Positions 42,201-54,447 of a stretch of 64,000 bases of DNA are shown one piece after another. The DNA is from Metellina segmentata (Eukaryota > Arthropoda > Arachnida > Araneae > Tetragnathidae). Position 1 is the stretch's first letter; each line of letters opens with the position of its first letter. A model generated the notes under the pieces. That model saw nothing but the letters and a program-made list of their open reading frames with translations, had not been told where the DNA came from and made no database searches. The stretch is from NCBI GenBank assembly GCA_947359465.1, contig OX375881.1, positions 30,793,742 to 30,857,741 on the forward strand. The letters run 5' to 3'. A program made the translations under genes and the position numbers.

Positions 42201-45200
42201 AAACCCTGTTTAACTTATATTTTGGATATAAAAAAAAACTAGGAGAAAAGTTCCTAAAAGGATTACACAGTTTGAATAGTTCATGAAAAAGTCCAATCAC
42301 TCACTTTCTGAGCTCTTGTCTCTAGACTAGGTGCACAGGATACTAAAATTTGAACAAGATATTTACGGTCCTATAATAGAGAATAAAAGAAATTATTCAG
42401 CAAAGAGGTTACAAAACATACTGTATTCACTTGATGGCAGAGACATTACATTCACTTGATGGCAGAGTAAAATATGTTAAAGAATGTGTAACACAGAGCA
42501 CACATTTTAACTCTTATCACAAGTGTAATCTTAATGGACTTTTTTTTAACAGGATGGCAACAAAATCCTAAAAAAAAGTTCCTTGATAATGTTACAAAAA
42601 TTTCTCTGATTCTACAGTTCTCTTTAATAAATGTGATCTGTGATTGGTATCGATATACAGTTTCCACACATTATTTTTAAATATTTAGTGTCAGATGAGG
42701 TAAAAGGATAATTCTCCAAATATATTGTATTTTTTCTCTTCAGATATTTAAATAGCTATTGTAAGGGTTGGAACCCTTAATGGAACTCTTATAATAGCAA
42801 TTAAAAAAACTGGAGAGAAAAAATACAAATTTCTTTTTTTACGAACTTATTACATCTGACCCTACATTATCACACTATACATCAAAATCAAATGCAAATA
42901 TGCATAAAAATTCTACAGAAATGTAATTGCAAGCAAAATATATTAATTTAATGCACAAAAAAAACATCATTACTAACTCAAATCTCAAATTGCAAACCAC
43001 TAGTTGTATCGCTGGCCTCACAGCGACAAATGCGGAAAATGGCGTTGGTGGTTTTATAAAATTATGACACCAGTGTTCTTTATTCAAATGACAATTTCAG
43101 CGAATGTGATTTATTCGATTCTCAAAAGTACTCGTAACTGCGCATCTCCAAATAGGACAAAGAAAATAGTTGCCGTTCAAATTATCAAAATTTCCCTGAT
43201 TTGCTATGAAATTTGGAAATTTTCCCTGATCTTTCCAGAATTAAAAAGTTAACTGAGAATTCCCTGATTTCCCAGTTCTGTTACCACCCTGTTTAAAGAA
43301 TAAACCTATTAAACCACTCATTTACAAAAAACATCAATAACAAACTTCGAAAATAAGTTATATTTTTCATGGCTTTATAAACACAATGACAACTATGGAA
43401 AAGACCGTCAATATAGAATGTATTGTCATGATAATGAAAAACTGTGACAACAATAGTTATATTTTAATTTAAGTGTTCGATGCAAGCATTAGTACCAAAG
43501 ATATTTAGCTTACTTTAAGGTTGTAATAAAATTCCCAATTTTTGAACTAAAAATAGAGTAATTGTTTTCATTGTAACAGAAAAATCACCAGTCATGGAAA
43601 CTAAACTGACAACTGCTTTATATTTCGGAATGGATAGTGATTTCTGTTTAAATAGAAAAATTAAACTTGGATTTAAAATGAACACTGCATTTAATGTACT
43701 ACTTTAAGACCTATTTTACCATGCAGTAAAACATAATTTCAGTTCTATAAATTAAAAATAAAACACTCATAATGAAATGTGATAATATTTTAAAAAGTCT
43801 ATGCATTTTGACTGGCTATTTTATTTTATAGATAGTACTAATGAAAAAATCATGAGTACAATTTTATTTTGAGATCTTTTGCAGACAAATTCATCAAATG
43901 ATCACTAAAAGTTGTATTAATTAAACATAGTTATAAAATATAAATTTCTTCAAACGTTTAATTCATGGGTAAGGGATTGAATTTTTACATTAGAAAAATA
44001 ATAAAGCAAAACAAGGTACCAAATTTTATACAACTACAGTCCATACTCATCCCATTTTCATCTTCTATAATAGCTACTAGAATAAACCTTTTTTAAATAT
44101 TTATTTTGCTAATTTTTCAAGTAGAAAAATCAGAATTTTCATATTAAACACTTTTGTTACTCTTTTATGTAGTTTATATATTTATTTGACAACCTTCAGG
44201 TCAAAGTTGTGTTATGTAACCATATAGTTGTGTCATATGCAACTTTAGGTCACTGAATATATTTTCAATATGTTGATAAAGGACCATAGCTGAGAAAATA
44301 TCTTGCAATAGGTAATTGGCAGGCAGTTGATGAATGAAAAAACATGGTGGACAAAGTATGCTCCAATACCACGACACTATCATTCAATCCATGCTGTCAT
44401 TTATGATTAAAATATCAGTGTTTCCATGCGTGCAGGTGTTTGGGTTAATTTAAAATATATTGATTTGTTGTATTGGGGTTTGTATAAAATTATGGCTATG
44501 CAATTTCGAGTAACAAATAGACTTCTACGGATCACATGAATAAAAGGTTTCATTCAATGCTGAAAGTGGAAAACGTACCTTAGCCTTTTTGAAAAAGGGG
44601 TGCTTTAGCAATTCAGAAGCAGTGGGCCTGAAAAAAATGACAAATATTAGATTACTTTTACTGCCACAAGATGCAAGCCTTTTCTACACATACACATATT
44701 AATTAAAACATTTTATCAACTTCTTGTGTATCACTCAACTCAAATTTAAATATAATTACAATCAAAGGTAATCATGCCATTTGTTTTCCAACACATCTTA
44801 TAGAATCTAGAAAGTAGTTTGGTTTTGTTAAATTTTTAATAGCTAATTAGATAGCATACAAGCTTCAAATATATACAGTAGAACTCCAATTATCCAAACT
44901 CCAGTCACCAGGATCGCTTTGGGAAAAAAGAATAAGCAAAATCTTCACTGTAAAAAGCTTATTATCAGTGAATGATAAAAGCGAAGACCAAATGTCAGTT
45001 GAGGACATAAGAACCATCCTAGCGAACATTCCCGGATGTTCCGAGTGCAATGCAAGTGGCTGGCGTGTGGTTCTTGATACCCTGGATTCTCCAAATTCTC
45101 AGTGATGAACTCATTCAAAGTGTGAGAAGTTTTCATTGATTATGCAGAGGATGATGTCATTTTACTCAATCGGGCGTGGGATCGTCAACTAGTAAGCCGT

Positions 45201-48200
45201 TTGAGTACCTTGATACAGCAGTGAAATGGATGGATAGGCAGCCTGAAAGCGACCATCAACAGCTACTTACTGTCAAGCGCATGCGAGACATGGCTGCATG
45301 GAAACGAGTAAAGACAGCGAAACATCCGATTTTGATTGATATGTTCAGTCAATGATTTTTCTAATACAGTATGTAAATACAAAATGTAAACAAAATAGAG
45401 TTTTCAGTCATTAAATTACATATTAAAGAAATTCATTTTTCTTTTCTAAGAAATAACCTTTATTCGTGAATTGTCCAATAATCTGGATGGGGTCTGGTCC
45501 CAATTGATCCCGATTATTGGAGATCTACTGTATCGACAGAATGATCAACTCATGAAAACATTTGGGCCCATTAACACCAACACATGGTCTTGTCTTTGAC
45601 CATTGAAGTTATATTGCAACCATAACAATTATTAATTGTCCAGTGCATGTAAATAAAGGCTAAAATTGCATCATGAGTAAATAATCTTAACCTTACCTCT
45701 TGGTAGGGTCTTTCTGCAAACAATCTGAAATCATCTTTCTAATGGTTTTACCATAGTTCTTATATTGATCTTTGTCTTCAGCAACTGTATCTATAGTGGG
45801 GGGATCATTCTGAAGAGTCAGCATCAAAACCTAAACGGGAACAGCTTTGTAAAATGCCAGTCCCTAAATAACACCATTTAAAAATCCAAACATCAGAATA
45901 GACTTTTCTAATACTACAACGAAATTGAAATTATGATGCTAAACAAATCATAAAGGACAGATCATATTTTAAGCATTTTTTTCTAGCAATATTCTGGAAA
46001 AAATTGTATTAGTTTATTATTTAAGAACTAGTTCAAATATGTGGCTGACTTTATAAAAAAAGTAACACTCTCGCTAAATTCAATATACTATGTTAAATAC
46101 ATGTGTCTGAATGGGATACATCGTAAATGGAAATAAGAAATACATTGAATCACTAGAAAGTAAATTGTGAAAAGTGAAAGTAAATAGTGAAAGTAAATTG
46201 AATTCCTTTTTATTGTACACAAAGCATTTTGCACTATAACAGTGGTTAGTCTTGAAACATTAATAACTAAAAGTGATAGCTTTAACAGATATTAACATAT
46301 TTCAAAACAAAATATCAATAATGAGCATGTATTACATCACAAATCAAACTGAATAACTTTCAAAATAAAATGTATAAAAATTATTAGGAATTAGCACCTT
46401 CATGGGGGGATACTTGTGATATGGGGCAGTTCCTGTGACTAACTCAATAGCAGTTATACCAAAACTCCAAATGTCCGCTTTGAAATCATATCCAGTTACT
46501 TGTTCCATGACTTCAGGTGCCATCCAGCATGGAGTACCAACAAATGTGTGTCGTGATTTCTGACGCGAGAGATCGCCACCAGTTGCTAACCAAGAGCTTA
46601 CACCAAAATCTAAAATAAAAGCATTCCATTTATATAATTTTATACATGAGCCAAAAATTAAGAAAAGTTAAAACTACGACAAATCAAATTAGTTTAAAAA
46701 TAATGATGGAATACAACTCATAATAGCTACTGTATTTTTCAAGAGTTAAACTTCCAATTGAAGATTGTAGATGTAATTATTCACTCTTAACAAAAGCCAA
46801 AAATTGCGTTAAAATTAAAAAACTTTATTTTGAAAAGAAAAAAAAAAGCAAATGAATTTAAAATAAAAGACAATGATGGAGTTTGATTCATCGAAGCTAT
46901 TGTATTTCGAGATTTAAACTTCTAATTGAAGATATACTACAGAGAGATTAAATTATTCACTTAAATAAAATTATATGTTGAAGAGAAAGAAATATGGTTT
47001 TAAAGATAGCTTTTTTCAGAATGCAAAACCAACATTTGAATAAAAATATTTCAAAGTTTTTAGAAATTAAGAGGTAGATTTAAGCTGTAATATATCACCT
47101 GCAATTTGCACTGTGCCGTCATCACCAAGCAAGATATTCCCAGCTTTTATATCCCTGTGGGAATAAATTTTAGCAGTTATTTAAAAAATATTGATTGAAA
47201 ATACACCAAAAACCTAAACCTACAATAGAACATATTTTCAAGCATTGCATATTCCTTTTATTACATTTTTGCAATTATAAAGCAAGGTTGGCAAAAACCC
47301 AGCCCGGGCGGGTTTTTGTGGGGATTTCTGGATTTTTGTGGGGTTTTCTGGGTATTTGTAAATAATTGTAGAATATCATTCTAACTTGATCTTTTTATGC
47401 TTGATGTAGGAACCAGTGATGCATTCATGGGGGGGGGGGCAAGCATGTAGTCAGGATTTTGTTAAGCAGGGGGTCCATAATATGAAATTTTAATTAAGTA
47501 AAATGTTTTAGAGTCTATGGGTGAAATTTAGCTGAAGAGGGAGTCCGGACCTCCCCTTGGCCACATCCTTGAGGGGGGGGGGGTTGCAGACCCACTTTTT
47601 TATTCAATCTGAAGTATACCCCATTTTATAATTTCAAAGTGGACGTCCTTTTTTTAATCATGTCCTATAAAATTCTCTAAATACGACTGTGTAAGTCACA
47701 GGAAAAATAGTTATCAGTCAAGTGGAAACTGGTTGATTGGGGAGAAAGATCACAGTCAGGTGATTGAAATTCTTCAAAAATGAGCATCCCCCTCCACCTT
47801 TTTTTAACTACTACCCTACTGGTTGGAGCAGCAAAAGTACCAATTTGTGGTATAAAAACGTTAAATTGTAGCATATATCAGTTTTCTTCAAAAACACTGT
47901 TTTGAAGCAATTTTATGCAAAAACATTTTGGAGCCATTCTAAGGATAAATATATAGCATTATATAGGAACTCTAGATTTTTTTTTTCCTAGAAAAAAAAA
48001 AGTTAAATGCAAAAGCAATAATTCTTTTTTGTTACAGATAATAACTGTACATATAAAAAACAAAATAAACACTATAATGCTAATACCTTTAATATTCTTA
48101 AACATTTTAATAAAGCGCATTGGTAAGTGCAATTTGGTGCAGCTATTGCATCTTTGATGGAAGTGATTTTGTAACCGTCAAATATTACATTTTGTTAGAA

Positions 48201-48417
48201 TAAAAAGCTCAATCTAAAATGTTGTTATTCTGAAGGAAAGTTATATTTCATGTTAATTATAGTCTTTTGTAATAGTATATTATATTTTCATGTAAATTTT
48301 GTTGGTTTTATTAACTGTTTTTGTTAAAAGTTTAATGATATTATGATTTAAATTTTTTTGTATACAGTATACTCTCTCTAATTTGAACAAATAAATACCA
48401 GGCAGGTTTGGATGGAT

Positions 48418-48459
<42 letters not shown>

Positions 48460-51400
48460 TTACTTACAAAAACCCACTTCATAACAAAAACCCAGTGGGT
48501 TTTTGTTGGTGGGCCCGCCCAGAAAAACCTGGGCGGGTTTTTCTGGGCTGGGCCCAACTTGCCAACCCTGTTATAAAGTAAATTCTGCATTTAATTTAAG
48601 TCGCATCAAGTGAAGAATTAACAGGAATGTAATGCAAATATAACAAGACAGGGTTTAAAAATTTTGACAATCAGTCAGCAATTTACCTGTGAATTTGGCC
48701 ATTATTATGAAAGTATTCTAAGCCTTTGAGAACCTCCTTTAAAACTGTGGCAACTGTTGCTTCATCAAAGACACCGTGCTTGCAATCTTCCATCTTCATT
48801 TTGTGTTTGATAATGTCTAACAAAGACCCTGCAAAATATTGAATCATGTGTACCAAATTTCTTACTTGGAAGATAATTCAGTGTTAAATGAAAATAGTAG
48901 AATGACCATTCTATATTTGGTGTAATTTTATACCATGACAAGTTAGCCCTTCCTCTCTAGAATCTATACATATATTTCTCTTACGTGGCACGCAAAAAAG
49001 ACGTTATTTGTTACCACGTTTTGGCAATATTGTGTGATTGTTTGTTTACTAGGAGCCTCGCGACTCATTTGAATCTATAGCGTTATCGGATGAAATTTTA
49101 TTGAAAAAAAAAATGCATTTTAGACGAGCTGTTGCGGTTTGTAATAGAAATCTAAGAAAGCGGAGGATCTTTTCAGGGCTATTTAAAAAACGGTCCTTTT
49201 CAAGGCTAACAATTATAGTACAACAAGACGCGTGCACTACAACTTTTGACAACAAACTCAGTCAAAAAGTGTATGGGTGGCTCGAGTACTGGGAATGTAC
49301 ACACAAACAACATGCTGGGTATTCAATTTCCGAAGCAGCGCTAGTAAAAATTCCATTGCGAGAAAAATTTGCTCAAAGTTTTCATTTAAATTCTGATTCC
49401 AGAGGTACTGTGTATATCCTTTCTGAAAAACAGCAAAAATTCAGATTTGAAAAATATTTTTTTGGAATATCATATTTTGTAATCAATATCTTCTGCTAGG
49501 ACACGTGTCTTCATTGATGCGAGCGAAGTGAGCATAGGGTTGCGCAGCGAACCAATGAGAATTGCAAAGCAATCCTCCGGGGGTTGGCGAGCGTTAGCGA
49601 GCAGGGGGCGGGCCCCCTAGTAATATATAATCAGTCTACTCTTAACTAAAGAGTTACACATAACTTGAGCTTAATTAGAACAGCTTTAAGTGAACAGGAA
49701 AAACTAATCTAAGACCAACTATCTCCCCTGCTTTTTCATAAAAATAATATACTCATTCTGGTATATTCTATACTTATCGCTCATTAACTGCAATAGTGGC
49801 ACGACTCATAGTAATGAAAACTTATCTTAAATTTAGAGGTAAGTATCCATTACTCTATGAAAACATTTCTAAAAACCTTACCAGTATTATTGAATTTGAA
49901 GAGTCTATTTTCCAGCTGGAAAAAATATACCTTTTCACTTTGAGACAATTACCTTAAAAATCATAAAATTCTGAGTTGTGCCACTATTGCAGCTAAATAG
50001 CAATATATTTACAAGTAACTTTAAAAAGTATCCCAGAACAAAATTGTAGACCCTATTTTTTTTGTTATTGCAGATAGTATACAAATAATAGAGATTAATA
50101 ATTTACAAACATCTGCTATTCAAACACAAATACCAATAATACATTTTAAATAAAAACAGCAAGGAAACTATTGTACATAGAGATGAAGGCAATGCAATTT
50201 TTTTAGTTATCAATTAAAACATAATTAAAATGAGTTCTAGCTCATGTAGCCATACCTCCAGATAGCAGTTTGATAACAAGCCATAATTCTTCTTTTACAA
50301 CAAATGATGTGAAATAGCTAACCACATTTTCATGATTACAGGCACTCATAGCTTGTATTTCTTTCTGAAGGACAAAAAAAAAACATGATGTAACTGATTA
50401 CAATTAAAACAATTTGAATTAAACAGCACGGTACAGCTATTTTAATTAAATAGTGTTTGCTGTCTAATTATGCATTGGTAATGGTAATTTTAGTTAACAT
50501 CATACTAGAGCAACACAGCAGACTATTGACGACGGTCCAGGATCAGTCCCTTAAGGGAGAGATCAAGGACAACATCTCATAATTTTGAACCACGGTCAGA
50601 TGACAAAGCAACACCTGAGCTGGCACCCCTACTCTCCAAACTTCCACACCAACCCAACGTGAGGACTTTCGGCCATGACAGATTTAAGTTGCACCAGCGC
50701 CTCTACACCATACGCTTACAAACATCCATGCCCAGACCTGGAATCTAACCAGGAACCTTCAGATCTAGAGGCTAACACCTTAACCATTATACTGGTTGGT
50801 CGGCTAATTATGCCTTGGAGAACAAGCAATATCTGTATTTCTACATTAAGCTTGTGATAACTATTAAATACAACACAGTAAAACATTTAACTGTTGTATT
50901 AATTTCTTTCAAGGAAAGCATCAGATGTACTAATTACATTGTAAATGGTTTTAATATATATAACTAAAAGAGTAAAAAGGTTCTACTTAGGCAATACTCA
51001 CACATCATGCAGGGAATAGCATGAAGAAAAAATCATGTTTTGTTTTGCATTTATTTGAAATAAATCAGATTTTTACGACTAATAATTTGTTGCCCCTATA
51101 AGTTTAAACTTGTTGGACATGAGATGTGCCAATCGTACAGTTTCTAAACAATATTGATTTATGAAAAACATTTATACATATGACGGTTTAGAAAATACAG
51201 GAGGGCAAATGTCTGAAATATTTTTGGACCCTTGCTGTTGTATTTAGTCTGTCATTTGAATTTAATTTTATAAATCAGAATAATTAAATAAATTAATTTT
51301 CCTGCCCTATCATTACTCAGTTGGCTTTTTTGGATGGTATGTAGTATCCGATACGTTACAACTTTTGAGCGATGTATCGCCAAATGTAGTAACCTTCCCG

Positions 51401-54400
51401 TTTTCGCGCTTTTCTTAGTTTAAAGGCAACCTTAGATATTTTCTCCTGACGATAAGAAACGGGTCTCATGATTGGTTAAGGAAGAAAATACGCTTTTCCA
51501 CTTTTATTTTTAATGTAGAATGGAATTAAAATTTAGACAGTCTTTGAAATTGTTGGGTGCATATGAATTTTGCTCTTGATTTATAAAATCGACTTGTTTT
51601 ATTTATTTTCAAAATTTTTAGGATCAGTTTGAAAAGCAGATTGTAAGTTACAATTTTTTAAATTTGTCACTTAATTTAAATTTAAATTTCGAAAAAAAAT
51701 GTGGATTAAATTTGATTTTTGAAATTGCAGATTGGAATTTAGAATTTTTTTCCCCTTTTGGTTGCTCATTTCCCCTTAGTTGATTTGATATAGCAGTGGA
51801 TAGTGTTATTGAACGTTTGAAAGTGGTTTTTTTTTTTTTGCAAACATGTAGTAGCTTGATTGGGAAGAGGGAGAAATGTCTTTCATGTGAGAATGATATG
51901 ATTTTAACACTGAGAAAGGATGCTGGTGATAGGTAGGAGTGGAAATGTAGAAAGAATGGACAAAAGTTTGGCAAAAGAAAGTATAACAGGAGTAAGAAAT
52001 TGGAGGGTAAATGGGTGTTTGGAGGACTTGAACGAGGGACGGATAAATGTTTTATGGTTGAGGTGAAAAATAGGAACCAGAAAGTTTTGGCTGAGGTAAT
52101 TCGGAGCTGGATTTTGCAAGGAACTACAAAAATTTCTGACTATTGGAAGTCATATGCTGGTATCAATACCCGAAGGACAAAGAGTTCAAGGGTTATCGAT
52201 TCGAGCATATGACTGTTAACCATAGTTAGAATTTCAAGGACCCTGCTATGAGGGTAAGTTTGATTTTTGTTTAGCTTTTGGTTATATTACAAACACTGGA
52301 CTATGCTTGGGTGGGCACCCAATACGGTGACTTAGACTCATGGAAGCCAACGGTGAAAGGTCGGGATCGCGCGTTATACGCTGTGACTTATCTACAAACA
52401 AATTTCTCCCGGTATACTGGTTTAAACGCATTGAAACCTTAAGCGAAATACGCTTTGACTTCTTTAAAAAACAATTTCCTCTTGTAAAGTCGTTACAATA
52501 AAAAAATTTGTTTTGCTTTTCCATATATGGCTCTATAACCAGGAATATCCCGATTGAGTTGCTCACACAATGCTAATTGCTAGAAAAATTGTGAAAAAAT
52601 ATTTTTTCACACTTATAGATAGCAGAAGAATTTTTAGATTTTTTTTTTCTCATCAAAAACCTTTGTGTGGATTATGATCACAGAAAAGAACTACCTTATT
52701 AAAAAAAGATTTGTTTTGAATTTTCTATGCATTGCAAAGTCTCTAAATCAAAATTAATAAAAATCCGGACGTTTTGAAAAAAAAATTGTGTTTTTTTTTT
52801 AGCAATTAAAAAAAAAATTGTATTTAAAATTTTTTTTTTAAAGGGACAAAACTAGGATGAAATTGACGCAAAATTGCGTACATGTTCGGAGAAAACCAAA
52901 CTGAAATATTAGAAAATTTTCAAGTGAAATTTATATTTCTTTTTTCTTAATTTTTAAACAAATTATTATTATTTATGCACTGTAATTAAAGGTTCGCGGT
53001 GTGGATTTTGCTATATGGCGGCCATCTTGGAATTGCTTATATCGGCCGCCATCTTGATTTGGCGTAAACAATCGCTTTGGCGGCCTAACGTATCGGATGC
53101 TACCACTCCACCGCTTTTTTTAATTACTTTTGTCTTCTACACAAACACTGAAATCTAAACAAGTTTTTCAATTTTCAAGGAGATTTCTGGGATACAATGT
53201 TTTCAGAGTAAACCAAAAAACCTAAAGGCTTTCATTTTTTTCAGGTGGGTTTATTAACTACACTAGAAAATAAGGAGCACTCAAGTGTTTGTTTGTAACA
53301 CTGAAAACATAGCTATTCATCAGAAATTACAAACACATTTTAAAGGAAATCTGTTCACTATTTAAGTCTATCCAATCTTTCCATGGGGAAGAATGTCAGA
53401 ATTAATCATAAACATTGCACAATAGTTCAAGTATGGCTGGCCTCATGAGTATAAAACTCGGCCCCTCTGATAAACAGATTTGGGAGTGACTCAAGTGAAC
53501 AAAGACAAATATTGATTCGTCAGTTGTATAATTCATCTTTTTTTCATACCAAAATGCGCCAACTCCTCTGGCTCCTGAAAGGACAAAGGAAAGTATTTCT
53601 AAAAGTGAAAAAACCACATCTACACCAAGCATGTCCATTGAGCTCATACCCTTTCAAGGAATTTTATGTTTCTTAGCACTAATTGAGACTCAAAAACACA
53701 CTTCCCACAGATAAAAAGAAAACTGTAAAACCAATAAAAAGTAAAAGGCATGAAAAATTAAAGAGATTGAGGGCAAAGAATTCAAAACGAAACTCTTCTA
53801 GTGTTATTCACAATTCAGACTGGCAGTTCTATATATATGTATATACAGTACAAAGTCCCAAATCCGAACATTTTGCTAACTGGCGTTTTATTGTTTTTCT
53901 CACTTTTTTACACCTTTCCGACAATTTTTAAAGAACAAGGAATTAAATCAGAACCTAATTGATGAAACAATGCAAAATAATGGACATGTTCAGAGTAAAT
54001 ACCATACAGAAAAATTAGAAAATTTGCAAGTAAAATTAATTGCATTCTATTAAACAGATTGTTTTCCTTCTTTAAAAATTATTCCTGCTATTTTACTATT
54101 GCAAATGCAAAACTCACTTATGAATTATAATACAATAATTTATTCCACAAGACGAAGAGAGACAAGATAAACAACAACCCAAAGGAAAGGTTAAGAAGTA
54201 AGAATATTGACACATGCTCCGTTTGCAATGCTTCATGCATGCATGCACATTACAAACTTGCGCCGAGAGAGAAAGAGAGCGATATTATGCGAATCGCCTG
54301 CCCTTGGCAAAGAGAATGATTTTCAATGCGTAGTCTCCACACAGTCATATTTGAAATCTGAGCAACGTTGGATTATTCAGCTAGTATGTAATGTAATGTA

Positions 54401-54414
54401 TAGGTATATAATGA

Positions 54415-54447
<33 letters not shown>

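Noticed and set aside
51648..52119. Minus-strand frames of 70-108 codons in the Merlin region
   Set aside because: They are antisense to the transposase-coding frame and have no signature.
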